Positions 33,269-45,339 of a stretch of DNA of 64,000 nucleotides are shown here, in pieces. This DNA comes from Thereva unica. Its lineage: Eukaryota; Arthropoda; Insecta; Diptera; Therevidae. The notes beneath the pieces were generated by a model that ran no database searches, was not told the origin of the DNA, and worked only from the letters and a program-made list of their open reading frames with translations. The stretch spans positions 2,522,207 to 2,586,206 of the forward strand of contig OX465283.1 of NCBI GenBank assembly GCA_949987705.1. Reading direction: 5' to 3'. How positions within the stretch are numbered: position 1 is the first letter of the stretch; each line of letters opens with the position of its first letter. Position numbers and translations under genes: made by a program.

Positions 33269-33990
33269 AAGTGACCACAGGTTTAACGATCGTATTGTAC
33301 ATCCAGTACATCATTTGTGGTGTAGGACCGCATGTCTTATCCAAAAGCCTTTTGCAGGCCGACATGGCCCTTGTGGCTTTACTGATGACGTAGTCCAATT
33401 GAGCGTACCAGTTCGGACTCTGAGTCTGAGTACTCAACTGTGGTACCCAGGATACAGATAGGACCTAGGTCCACTTTGAAGCGTTTAGAGAAAGGTACTA
33501 GGACATCCTTATTTGTGTTGATTGACACACCCTCCCGGTACACCATCTTTGAGCTTCTCGGAATGCTGTTCTCATGACCTGTGCAATGGTCAAACCAACC
33601 AGATTCAGATGCTCTAGAAATAGAATCATAGCCAGTGTTATCGAAAGCACCTTCGATGTCAAGGATCGTACATAAAGCAGTTTCTTCAGCGAGGAAGGCT
33701 TTTTCAATTTTGCTGACCAGTTGGTGTAAAGCAACCTCTGTTGGTTTACCCTTCGAGTAAGCGAACTGGGAGCTATGTAGAGGAAGGGACAGACAGCTCC
33801 ATCTTGCACCTAATATGAAGGACTAGCAGCCTTTCCATCGTTTTCAAATAAAAGAGGTTAAGCTGATAGGTCTGTACGATTTAGGCAGCTCCAGGGTCTG
33901 TGGCTCTGTTTGGGATAAAAACCACCACAATGGTTGGAATCCTCAGTTGATTCTCGCTCTAAAGAGACAGACCAGGTTGTCGAGAACCAG
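33269..33990 (-). pseudogene. LOA-like retrotransposon RT relic
   Basis: The minus strand shows RPISLTSF-like fingers near 33,890, then FAYSKGKPTEVALHQLV, ILDIEGAFDNTGYDSI (catalytic Asp), and ISKATRAMSACKRLL with MMYWMYNTIVKPVVT near 33,350-33,280. The FADD region is missing and frames shift. Same family style as 26,930-29,160 and 18,642-20,140. Confidence 0.75.
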
Positions 33991-34521
33991 ATCGAGGAAC
34001 TTCTGATCACTTCCATCTCCTCCCGGAAATTATAACGTTGAAAAGAGGCCATGTCACGGTCGAAGATATTCCCAGAAAGACTCCGGGAATAATGGTCTGG
34101 GATGGTCCTAAAACTACGGCCAGCCAGGGGTCAGCAGGATTGACCCTAGAAAGTGCTCGCTGAGGAAGTACCTCATGGTTTCACCATGGTTAGAGGAGTA
34201 GGAGCTGTACTCCCTTTTGAGAAGGCCCACTCCGTTGAAGGAGTCTTTAGAATAGCTTTTGGAGTAGGTAGAGTCTGAAGGCTCCCACTGTGCTTCCTCC
34301 AGGCAATCCTTTTGGAACGTCTCAAGAGTCGGATAGGTCAGAACCACCTCCAAAAAAATGTCGTGCTTATTTTTTAATTTTAATGGAACTATAGTGATAA
34401 AGTTATTTTTGCATCAAACTGTTTGATTTAGTTATTCTGTTTAAATTTTGTTCTTAAATTGTTCTGTCTATAAAAAGACAAGTGAATTAATACTAAAGAT
34501 GTTTTGTTCCTTAGTACTTAC

Positions 34522-34620
34522 CACAGATTTAAATTCATCTTCACCACACGTCGTGGTTATACATTTTTGGTTCGAACTATGGGTAGTATTGGTCCGCTCA
34601 ATGTCCTTGAGTTTTCTCAT
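34522..34620 (-). CDS. Host coiled-coil gene, exon 1 (most 5' exon seen)
   Basis: The exon has 33 codons between acceptor cttcttctttgcag and donor gtaagt, a strong pair, both phase 0. The peptide is MRKLKDIERTNTTHSSNQKC then ITTTCGEDEFKSV. The Met is the first codon after the acceptor, so it may be an internal residue rather than the initiator. It joins exon 2 in frame across a 4.3-kb intron. Membership of the same gene is inferred from strand, phase and order. Confidence 0.65.
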
Positions 34621-37600
34621 CTGCAAAGAAGAAGAAAGAAAATGTTAGTCCAACTAATTCATGCAGTCGCCACTACATTTTATCTACTTAGAGACAGCAG
34701 CCATAAAAACAAACAACTTGATTAAACCGCCGCAGACCCATTATTAATAGAGCAATTTTCCACCCAGAGGAAGTCTTCAGCTCTTCCGTTCCGAGCGTGG
34801 TTTTTTCCCGGCATACTGTTTGCTCACTGGGCATGACATCGTACACCGCTGGCAAGAGTGGATGGACGCCGGAGCACGGATAGCAGCATTCACCACAGTT
34901 GATTTTCCGACAACTCACGGTCATTGCTCGACCGTCCCGATAGATGGCACGAATCTGTAATTATCCAGGTAAGTCATATTCTGCAGCGGGTAAAGGCTGC
35001 AGGAAGCGGTATCAGCGAAGTAGAAGAAGATGAAAAAAATTGTAGAGAAATTTGAATAAATCCCATTCACCTCGGGCCCAAGAATCTCCTACGAATCAGG
35101 CACCTTCCAGCGTGACATCCATTGTTGCCCGGCAAGGTGTTACTGACCAGGTAAGTGGATACCGGGAGGGAATCCTTAAGTGGCAGCTGAGAGGAACATC
35201 TTTTTGTAGCATAGAGCTGGTGTACTGCCGTGGTGGACACCTATACTAAGCACCGCGCTATTTTTGTTGATTGGCAGCGCAAACACGAGCTTTGTTTTAT
35301 TTGCACGCCACTTACGGTCACTTGGCGCGGTGCAACAAGAGTCGGGAGTGGAGGAGTGCCAGAAAAATACAGCAGAGACTTTGCAGTATGAATTATGCTA
35401 ATTCCGCCATTTTTTGGCCACTTGTGAATCATATTCGTATGTGGAATATGAATATGAAAGGAAGCGCTCGATCGATGGGAACGAGAGATCGTCCGATCGC
35501 GGCGCCGTGATGGAATTTGAATTTCGCTCGTCTCATTCCAGTAAGGCCACAAAATTTCTGGTATTCAAATGAAGTCAGCTGAAGGATGAGTATTTTTAGA
35601 ATTCGCCAAGTGAAAAGCCTTTGCAGTCCGAAGTGCATTCAGCGAAACTGGTAGTCGCACAAAAGAAACACGAATTGTTGAATCTGCGTCGAGGTTGTTT
35701 AAAGACCACCTGAAAAGTCGCACCGAATGACGAGCAAATTTATTGTCAAGTAAGAAGAAGACAAAAGTTGACAGAAATTGATCAGAATTGAATTGAAGAA
35801 GCCACTCGAGTCATAAACTTCGACAGGCAATAAGTCAGACTTATCCTCACAGCAGTTTCCCAAGAGGCTCTGTGCCAATACTTAATTGGAAGTCCGCAAG
35901 ACGATCGCAAATCTCTGTGGGCAAAGGAGGGCGTTTATTGTTTTCTGCTGAGTGACAGCACCTGTTTCCTGTGCTGAGGTGCAAAAGTCAATTAATTTCT
36001 GCTTGTTTCAAAGATTTATTGCTAAAAACCGTCGGGATTGCTGCAGAACAAGAAGAGATTACACAAGGCTTGTTTAGATCAAGGTCGTGATTGCAACTGA
36101 TCAATTTTAGAGCTGCTGGGTTTTATAGACCAAACTTTTCATTTCCGAGTGTTTTATGATTGTTAAAAATACTAAACAAAATCCAACCATAACCTTCAAC
36201 GTTTCAAATTGCTTTGAAGTGTGCCAAAAACAATCAGCGCTAATGAACTGAATCATTGTTTTACCGCTGCCACCAATATATGCGGAAATCCTCATTTTTC
36301 GGGACCAACTGATAGTACTGTAAGTCTAGTCTAGCAATTTGGATCACTCGATGGACTTCCGCTTGTTACTCTATCACATCTGAATTAGTTGATCCAGACA
36401 ATATCCTGCCAATCCAACGACACACGTTTTTAATAGCTGCCTGATAAAATCTTACTTTCTGATCAGTCAAAGAACAGTCTAGTTTCATTCAAAAGAATTA
36501 GTTGTGAAAATACACCTTTGAACGTGACCAACCAGCTGGGGCTTCTTCCCTTCCTTCAATCTTCTGACCGGGATTTGTGTTTTCACAGTAAGAACGTCGA
36601 TCCTCTACCTCTCAGACTCTATGAACCACCGTAGGAAGGTAGCAGTTTTGACAACATTGTATCCCTATGAACGAAGCAACTATTCCATTGAAATTTATCG
36701 ATCAAGGTTAGCCCACTTCGCCCTACTACCAAATCTTGCAGCTTTCATTTACTAGCACACAACTTTTCTAGAAATTAAACCAACCCCACCGGTAGATTCC
36801 AGCAGCGCAAAAGATTTATTAAAGGAATCGACACCTCTTCCTGACGCATTTGAAAATGGCTATTGAAGTGGGTTAGCAAGACCAAAAGAAGGTTTTAACA
36901 TTACATCACTAGAAAAAAGAATCTAAACGAATAACAGGGATGTTGAAATCAGGAGATCGAAATCTCGCTTGATGTTTGACTTTCTTAGATAACAAATCCG
37001 GACTAGGGCAGAGTAACCAGGGCTGTGCTTATAACCCTCCTTGAAATAATGAACGTACTTCTAGATTTGGTGCCATTTGATCAATATACATATATCAGAC
37101 AGCAGGCAGCTTGCGCCTAGGATAAACGGGCTTCTAGGTGGAAAAAGCATATGGACACATGGATACTTCGATGGGAATGGTAGATGAGAATGGGAAACTT
37201 CTAGCCTGACAAGATCAATGACATAGATCTATACTTAGATAGTTTCAAACCAGAAACGGTCGTTGGTGCTGGAGATTTCTTCCCTTCGCTAAACTTCCAA
37301 AAATACTACCACCTGCCTAATTTTGCCATTGGCTTCTAGCTTCACATCTTAAAACGAACGAACCCAAGGGCAGGAACCATATTATCCTAGTTATAAGATA
37401 GCTAAGCGACTATCAAGGCACGGTCTATATAATGGCCATACTGATTCAAACCTATCGAAAGGGGCTCTCTTCTTTGGCTAGAATGTTCAAGATCACTCTT
37501 CAGAAGATACCGGAATATCGAATATGAAATTGACCAGAGCAAGAGCAAATTTTTAGACACACTAGATGAGACTGCATAGAATCCGTCCGCTGGGTGTGAC

Positions 37601-38224
37601 GAAGAAAGTGCACCATACATTCCCTTTCAATAGCAACACTCAAGTGGAGGGTTTTAACATCATGCGCCAAGACTAGAAGGACTTGGACTCTCTTGATGAC
37701 TGCAACTGGCCGATTGGGGAACAAGGGTCGAGGTTAAGCATCCCATACAATACCCAGTGTCGTAGATGTGACGTTCTGAGGAAGACTCGACACTGTGGAT
37801 TTGGAACCTTCTTCTTACAGTGCTTTACATAGGCTTCGAAATTTAAAATAGGAGGTATGTTCCGGCATCTGAATATGACCGGCTAGATCTAACTAAACTC
37901 ACTCTAAAAATACTACCACATAGGTACGCAGTTACAAGTGCGATCACAAAACGGTGCCTGTAGCACACACAAACTGAAACTCTCAACTTGATTTTTGCTA
38001 TGCCTTATTTTATTACCTTTTATTACTTCATTTATTACCCTTTTATTACCTCAGGTAAAAAATCCAAGAATCCAGTCAGTGGTAGGTTTCACGATATAAA
38101 AATCCACTAGGTTTTATGTGGCAGTATGTTAAGCTCAGGATGGCAATGCCTAAAAGCACCTTAGTTGGAAGGGTAGAATAGAACTGAGGTCATGAGGAAT
38201 TAGGAAAATGTTGGATAGATAAAA
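34621..38224. other. Intron or upstream DNA, possible Cys-rich exon and splice signals
   Basis: On the minus strand, after an acceptor (aattacag at about 34,960), the frame IRAIYRDGRAMTVSCRKINC stays open to about 34,697 with six Cys within 15 residues. A gtgagt donor after AMT would cut it to 12 codons. On the plus strand two perfect CAG/GTAAGT donors occur at 34,969 and 35,151. Neither model can be proven. 35.2-38.2 kb has no recognised gene or element, apart from the segment at 36,537-36,604 shared with 14,230-14,292 and the TTTATTACC run at 38,010-38,055. Confidence 0.35.
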
Positions 38225-38310
38225 GCGCATGCCACGTACCGGATTCGTACCACGAAGTTCTGGGTTTGTAGTCGGACGCCAAATTTAGTAAAGCGATCAT
38301 CTTGGGTGCC
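38225..38310 (-). repeat. tRNA-derived SINE, copy 5 (decayed)
   Basis: The minus strand reads GGCGTCCGACTACAAACCCAGAA then GTGGTACGAATCC (B-box-like), with the spacing of other copies. Confidence 0.6.
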
Positions 38311-38786
38311 CAACTACTATCTTTCAACTCCAGCTTAAGAAGGCCTACGCCAGCAGAAGCACCTCGCAGGAAAAATTAAAAATAGCCTCACAACGGGCGA
38401 ACACCGGCCACTTGGTTTTTTAAGCGGCATGTGATGACCGTAGAATCATTAACAGGAGCACATACGGCCTCATGATGGCCAAACTAGACCAAAGGATTTA
38501 AATGGCCAAATACTGTGTTGTACAAACGGGCAAACGACGGCAAATTTGAACCAAATCTGCACCAAATGTATTGTTGAATGTGTTTTATGGGGATTTGTTC
38601 ATTTTCGTTTTATGCAATAGTCCTATAGATTTATCCTACTGAAAGATTATCGATGCACAACAGGAACGTGCTTGCCAGTCATGGACAAGCAATATGTTTC
38701 AATCACGATCGGAATACGCCCGTTGTAAGGCCATCTTTTATTTTAACTCGGGCCCGCCAGACTTATATGCAAGCCTTTGTTACAGA

Positions 38787-39025
38787 TATGTATTAATCGA
38801 CCATACGCAAGTGCCATCATACCAAGCGGTCCCCCAACTGAGTACTAACCATGACCAATGCTGCTTAACCTAAGCAATCGAACGAGAACCGATCTAGTGT
38901 GTATGCTAATGGTAACCTTTATGGCCACGAAGATAATTGCCCATTTTCTTCATCCTATACAATTTCTTAAAGCTTCAGTTTTGCTTTAGTCTAGAAAAAG
39001 CTTAGGGGTATAGTTTGGTAGTACC
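38787..39025 (-). repeat. 5S rRNA-derived repeat, copy 1
   Basis: On the minus strand ATCGGTTCTCGTTCGATTG, TTAAGCAGCATTGG and GGTTAGTACTCAGTTGGGGG then ACCGCTTGG follow in the order and spacing of insect 5S rRNA (its middle, roughly nt 27-95). This includes the region bound by TFIIIA (box A and box C of the internal promoter). About 120 bp upstream of the 5S part is unrelated to 5S but is shared with copies 2-4 (for example CTAGACTAAA..., GAAGAAAATGGGCAATTATC). The 5' quarter of 5S is missing, so this is not a functional 5S gene. Confidence 0.8.
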
Positions 39026-41779
39026 ATAATTAGTCTTGGGCTCTTGATAAAAGCGCATTTTCAGTCTGGGTAGTCTTTTTTTGGTCAATGTAGGCACGCT
39101 AGCCAAACAGATCTATGGCAGTTGATTCATCGAAACGAAATCTGCTATTGAGACACCCGCCAGCTTGGTGTAGAGGACCTTTAACGATCTAATGAAACAT
39201 ATTCAATACGAACGAACAGGAAATGAGTTTATTCCTGGAACTACTCCACAAAACAGGGCCATATACGATCTCTATCTCAACGTATTAAGTTACTTCACTT
39301 GATCCCATCGAAGCAATAATTCCTTCGGTAATAACTCTCCACCACCAAGTCCCCAAAAGCCAGCCCAGCGGAAAATTGCCTTTTTATCAATTTTTTACGA
39401 TGCCACCTCCAACGATTAAAATCTCCCAACATCGAAATATCAAGTTCTCCCATATGCGCGGACATGTTTGAATTAAATATCCATACAGTCGTGCGTAGTC
39501 TGTGTATCTTCAAAATGAAGAAAAAATAAATAAAAAATAAAAATTAATAAATAAATTTGTTTGGAAAAAATCCCATAACTTTCTTTGCGCCGGCCGCCAT
39601 CAGCATGAGCACGTCTCTTCTGGGCGCAAAGAAGACAGTCGGCGGCTCTTCATTATCACAGCAGCAGCGGCAGCCAGTGAAAGTCTTTCGCCATCGTAAA
39701 ATTACATTTTATTTATAATCGTTTAATCAATTTCCACTTTAATACCTGGCGGCATGCGAACAACGCACATGCCTCAATCATTGTCTTGCACCTTTCAGCA
39801 AAGTTTCAATGAGAATTGGCGAGGTTCGGGCGAAACAGGTTCAAGTGTCCGCAGTTCCTTAAGCGGAAAATGCACCGATCAGCCACTGACGCAGGCGCGT
39901 TGCATAAGACCCGGTAATTCCGCGTGTTATCTCGCCTGATCGCCACCACCAGCTGCGACAATATCACCAACCGAGTCTGTTGATATCAGCTGCAACAACG
40001 AATTCAGAAACTGCAGCGATAACAATTAATGCAGCGAAAATTATGAAATGATCGTTTCTCAAAACTGCACGAAATTCGCCGCTGCTGATCTCTTGATCTC
40101 GCCCGGGACAAGATCGGAGGCGGATTCTGCAGGCGCGTCGGAAATCTCGCTCGCATTGCGGAGGACTTAATGGCGTTACGTCGGTGTGTAATACGACGTC
40201 CGACTTACATTCGGAAATTTATGCATGCAGTGCGCGGCCGTTAATTTTAGCATAAAAAACTGCAGCAGTGCTCTGTGCAGATAGGCGCAAGCGCGATCAG
40301 TTTCGGTTTCAGTGTCATCTGGCGGAATTTTAATACACTTTCACTGCATTTTAAGTTTATTAAGTGCCGATCTTAAAGGAGATCAGCGACCTTACTGCGC
40401 GCTGCGCCCAGGTGATTAATTGGTGATAATGCAGTGGAGTTATTTGAATTTTATGCAAAAAAAAAATATAGTGTAAAAAAAAAATTATGCAACGGCCGCG
40501 AGACGACGCGACGGCGAATGTTGCGGTGCGGCGTTGATTGGAGAAGATTTATTGGAGGTCAGAGGCGAATGACACGCCGTCTCCATTCGTTTGTTTTCCT
40601 GTCGGCGACGTTATCTAATTCCCCATTTTTTTTCTGGTTTATTCAAATTGCAAAATTTGATTAAGCAAACAAACAATGATTAATGAATGCCGCCTTGTTC
40701 ACCTGTTAAATAATAACCAAAGGACTGGAGAGGAGAGGACGACAACAACAAAAAACTCTCAGGAATCGTGTGTGTCTTTTGATAATTCAGATGCGTTAAC
40801 ACCTGATGAAATCAACAAAAGGTGCTAAAACTGAACAACAATTCGAGAAAAAACAACAACCTGCTGGGCTGGAACAAGCCTTCTCTTCAATCCACTCTGT
40901 CCATACCGAAATTCGTGTCATTAGGGGTTTTTGTTCGCTGGCCAAGTCGACATTTGCAGCAGCTCTTTCAATCGAACCAAACTTTATTTGCATAAGGAAG
41001 CGATTCCCACATTAAAACGCCACCTTTAAAGACTCTCGGTGGATCTTGTTTACCTGTGCAGGGAACCAACAACAACAACGAAAAACAACAAAAAATTTCC
41101 CATTTTTACTTTCGCATCTCGGCGAAGTTTTTCATTTACATCGAGGTGTGTTTACCTGTGTGTTTACGTCTGTGTTTACCTGTATGTTTACATTATGGTC
41201 TGTGGTTGCGTGGATTTTTCGCTTTATGCGGAGATTGAAAGAAACGAGTTTTTTTTTCGTTTTTTTTTCTTTCTTTCTTTTTTTTGCACCTGGCATTTTC
41301 ATTTCAATTAAATTAACTCGATTGGAATCGCAAATTGATTTGGTTCGGTTAATTACATGTATATACATAAAGTGTATACATGCTTGTTAGGAGGAACGCT
41401 TTCTCCAGGTGGACCGGACCGGACCCCGTTGACGAGGATCGCTAATGATAGTGGTCTGTCTGTCTGGATTAATGAGGAATTTTTGCTTAAGTAACGGCAA
41501 TTATGGTGTTTATGGGCATTTTGCAAATATATGTACACGTATGTATGTCATAATCAAATCTCGTAGATTTTTTAAATAAATGTAAACATATCATAACATA
41601 TCATAGGGGATGTAAACATCAACCAGGATAGTCAATATCTCGTACTGTTTAGGGAAACTTCTGCTTAATAAAAGAAAACGTTACAGTTGTGTGTATGTTT
41701 GTGCTCTGATCTGAATTCGGAGCCGAACTGCTGGTAATCTTGTCGATGCTGGTGATGGCCAGAGTTTTGCGTTATCGGT
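39026..41779. other. Transposon-poor stretch, possible cis-regulatory or promoter DNA
   Basis: 39.5-41.4 kb has no transposon motif and a mixed, GC-richer composition with homeodomain-like TTTATAATCG and TAATCAATT words at 39,710-39,730 and many CAG triplets. An initiator-like TCAGTT lies at 40,297-40,302 on the plus strand, but no downstream promoter element is at the expected spacing. The open frames here are not supported as genes. A 12-bp TGTTTAC array is listed separately. Confidence 0.35.
41047..41191 (+). promoter_or_regulatory. TGTTTAC (forkhead-core) cluster with 12-bp period
   Basis: TGTTTAC occurs at 41,047, 41,149, 41,161, 41,173 and 41,185. The last four are exactly 12 bp apart inside GTGTGTTTACCT-like units. 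The reverse form GTAAACA occurs at 41,582 and 41,612. TGTTTAC/GTAAACA is the known core of forkhead-family sites. The phasing could equally be a small minisatellite. Confidence 0.5.
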
Positions 41780-42365
41780 GTACTCTACAACATTCCGCCG
41801 GCTTCGGCTGTCTAGCAATAAAAATTCTTCGTCTTGGATATGAAGCTTGGTAGCCCCACTGCCCTGGGCGCATAGCCGTCGGATAATGTGGGAATGGTGG
41901 ATAACCTGGAAAATTCAGGAGGGGCTATAGCCACCCGGAATTCGAGAATAAATGAGCATGTGACATGAAGATTGCCTCTGGTTCCGGCCCATATTCGCCG
42001 AATCTCACACAATGTAAGAAAACGTGCTCTGCATTATCCTGGATACCTCGTCATACCAGTCATAGTACTGATCTGTCACGCTCGAAACGATGGAGGTATT
42101 TTCTATATCCTCAATTTTCACTAAAGACCTGCGTGACGTCGTAACTTACTTCCCAACACTCCCTCGTAACCCATCTATCTACGTTTGGCATAAGTCTGAG
42201 GGTCCACCGATTCTTAACAGACTTGTCTCACTTGCCTTGCCATTGCATTACGTTATAGACTCGCAGTGCGTCATCAGCCGCCGTCCTGACTTTGCCTCCC
42301 CTCTAACATATCCCGATCATAGAAACGCATGCCTCCTCTCGCCAATATCTCTAAAGGTATAATTC
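41780..42365 (-). pseudogene. R1-like ORF2 C-terminal remnant
   Basis: The minus strand reads GYRKYLHRFERDRSVL and then QDNAEHVFLHCVRFGEYG (about 42,110-41,990). These are the FLSGHG.YRKYLHR and TAEHV-F-x-C-x-RF signatures that end R1-clade ORF2. It aligns with 3,240-3,640 in inverted orientation. Stops replace the first cysteines. Confidence 0.7.
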
Positions 42366-43519
42366 CCGCTATCACGAACGCCGCATCCTTGGATATGACC
42401 CTGCATGCGTAGCGTGCGCGAAGAACGCTTAAGCTGAAGACAGATAAATGCGTACCTTGATGTGTGCGGTGATTGATATAGTAGAAGTGCGTACACTCAA
42501 ATGCAAACTGGCATAGTTACATAAACAGAATGCCCGCAACGCAAAAGTTGGTCTACTTGCAGCTTTTCCTCATTGCCGCTATTCGCCATAGCCTCAAATA
42601 GCCAAACACAAGCACACACGACAGGAAACAGCACTCGACGCTTAGATTTTTTGATTATTTGTAATAGACTAGACGGAACCCAAGCACGCAACTGGCTGTC
42701 AGCATAAATTTAACGCATTCACCGCAGGCACTATACGCACGCAAGTATCTGTTTCCAACTTCAGTCTGTATGCGGCTCTCCATTTTCTGCTGCTGCCCAT
42801 ACTAGCACTACGTAAAGCTAGACTGACCTTACCACCCTCCACAGCAGGAGGCGACGGATTGGTTTCGGATCGGCCCATCTTCCAATTCATAATGAATTGA
42901 CCTAACTTCCTTTTCCACAGTTTCGGAGGAGGGGGTGTGAGCCTGAGTACCCACAAAGCCCAACGTGAACCGCCAGCACTACTTGTACGGCGCACAAACG
43001 GCATTTAATTATAGTTGAGCTGAACTTACACGTGGCAGTACATTTATCCCTTACATGATGATAAATTGTACTGAGGCCTCAATTTTTTTAAATATCCTGG
43101 CTCAAAAATAATGTTTTGCCGGTATATGAGCGTGAATCGAGATAAATGAGGCGAGGCGAGATTGTAAATACTTTCGTACTGCAGCGACATTGCTTAGTTC
43201 TTTTGAGGCAGCAAAATTTCCAACTTAAAATTAGACGAGGTGAGATTGGCAAATAATGTAAATACATACATTGCGGAGGCATAGCTTTCGTACCTATTCT
43301 GAAGCAGTTTAATAAATTTTAGAATCAAACTCGGAAAACAGCTCTTCGTTGATATTTATTTTTGTAATTTGCTTGTTTCTGTCATTTTGGCGCACCTCGC
43401 CTCATATGAAATATGACATTGTTCTGGCTCACAAGAAAAAAGAGGCACTTCTTACAATCAAAAGCCTCATCAAAACCTCTTGTATAATCGTGTCCTACCC
43501 AACACTTAACGCCTTGCCT
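42366..43519. other. Intergenic or intron DNA, nothing assigned
   Basis: Two short direct repeats of GAGGCGAGATTG/GAGGTGAGATTGG occur at 43,148 and 43,238. No gene, splice-bounded exon or transposon was recognised. The frames at 42,497-43,004 have no motif. Confidence 0.35.
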
Positions 43520-43705
43520 CATTCGCGGTCCCCCAACTGATTTCTATCCACATCCAATGCTGCTTGACTTCCGTAACTGAACCAGAATCGGTTTATTGAG
43601 TATGCTAAAAGGCATTGTTCACGATTACCAATTTAATTGCCTGAAGCAAAGAAAGAACAAAGACTAAAGCTGTGTGTGAGTAAAACTAAAGCTTAGGGGG
43701 GAAAG
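43520..43705 (-). repeat. 5S rRNA-derived repeat, copy 2
   Basis: The minus strand has ACCGATTCTGGTTCAGTTAC, TCAAGCAGCATTGG and ATCAGTTGGGGGACCGC in 5S order. The leader TAGCATACTCAATAAACCG and upstream CCCCCTAAGCTTTAG match copies 1 and 3. It is more diverged in the GTTAGTACTTAG segment. Confidence 0.7.
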
Positions 43706-45339
43706 GTCTCGACGGAATAACATCTCGAGTTCCATCCAAAACTCCATCCATCATATAGTCATAGATATTAAAACCGCTTGTTACAGCATAGTCAGAGTAG
43801 ATCTTTGCACGTCATCAGAGGATTTCACATCGCCAACAAACTGACACGATCGCCTGCGATGATCATGTGTAACGTGTTCAGAACTCGATTTAGACTAATC
43901 AACATTTGTTATTTGGCTCGGCTTCAATCTGGGGTCGATGAAAGTGATCCGAAGTTGGGTAGCAGGGAGCATATTCTAGCACAAGTCTACCCAAATACTC
44001 GCTATCGCAGAGAGGATTTCTCGGAAGTACACTAGGCGCTGTAAAGCCCAAAACCAAACTTCTGCAGCCAGGATGGTGTAGACCAAAGCACCAAAAGTTT
44101 GCAGACGTTAATTTGGATGAAAAGGATTCGGGATCAGAACTAATGGAGGGAAAGAAGCATGGGTTGGGTCGATTCCGAGGTCGTAGGGCGAGTAGGTGAG
44201 TAGGAAGATTTCACGTTGAAGGTTGAACTTCTCAACCTCTCACCTAATTGTGGGCCTTTTTCAATTCAAGGTGCTCACGACAAACTGCCTCATTTGGAGG
44301 GCATCTTGTGTAGCCCTATTTGTTCTATAGAGGTATGGTGAAATTCAGCTGGCATCTAGTTCTGAGTATGCAACTAGTTTGGAAGAACATAATTACCTCA
44401 CATTTGGATTTCCATAACCAGATTGATTGTTACATCAAACAATTACAATTCCATCGAAACCACAGAAAAACAACGCGGCTTCCCATTTACCGACGTTGAT
44501 GAACACGTTCGATGTAATTTGCATGTTAAGTGCGTGTTTTGCCAACCATTCACCGAGAACAGCCGCCGCCGATGGCCCTTTTATGTTTCACTCAATCTTC
44601 GGTCGAAAAGTTTCAAAATTTCATTCTTCTGTTCGACGGACTTTTGTCTTCGTCTAGGCAGCCTCGATGGGGCCCCATTCTTCGCAAGTCAAAAGCGATG
44701 CCATTTCGTAACAGCCACAGTTTTGCATACAATTTTGAACAGTCGTGGTCCGTCAGCGACTCGTCAATCAATCGTTTTTTCGCATAAAACAGTCGGAGTT
44801 GAGTCAGATAGTCAGAAAGTCAGTAAGTCAATCAGGCCTAGTAAATCATGTCATTGTTGCTGTTGGGATCTGGTATCTGTAAAGATTAGGCGGGCAGATA
44901 CCTGCTGCCACAGGTGATCTTTATCGTTGCAGCGTCGAATAATTAGATCCTTACGTAAGTAGTTGCAGTGTGTGTGAGTGTGTGTGGCGGTAGGTCATGA
45001 TTTACGCACGTTTCGAGATGATTGATTGATATTGGAATTTGTTGCTGCGAGGCTTCACGTGGGTCAGTCAGGTGAAAATGGTGTAAATGTTTCGTGATTT
45101 ATTTGGGGTGAGAAAATTATGAGTGGCCGTGATAAAAATTAAAATTTTTATTGAAGGTTGGAGTTTGTGTTGAGAAATTGATATTTCGGGAGAGTTGGTG
45201 CCCTTCATATGCCTCGACCTGTGACAGATCTTTTGTGTAGCCCCTACAATAGGTGCTGAACTTGGGTTACTAATCAGCCTGAAGGGTTTCTGCTCTGTAC
45301 TTCTTTAGACGCGATTGGCCTGTGTGAAGAAATGTGCAG
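43706..45339. other. Unassigned DNA
   Basis: 44.4-44.9 kb holds a 164-codon open frame and two overlapping frames on the plus strand, with no motif, no splice context and no start preference. A GTGTGTGAGTGTGTGTG run lies at 44,970-44,986. I see no supported gene. Confidence 0.35.

Noticed and set aside
40260..40440. Core promoter with TCAGTT initiator
   Set aside because: No downstream promoter element or TATA at the expected spacing and no linked exon. Mentioned only as a possibility.
44423..44917. 164-codon plus-strand frame as a host gene
   Set aside because: Two other frames overlap it, there is no recognisable domain, and codons look random.
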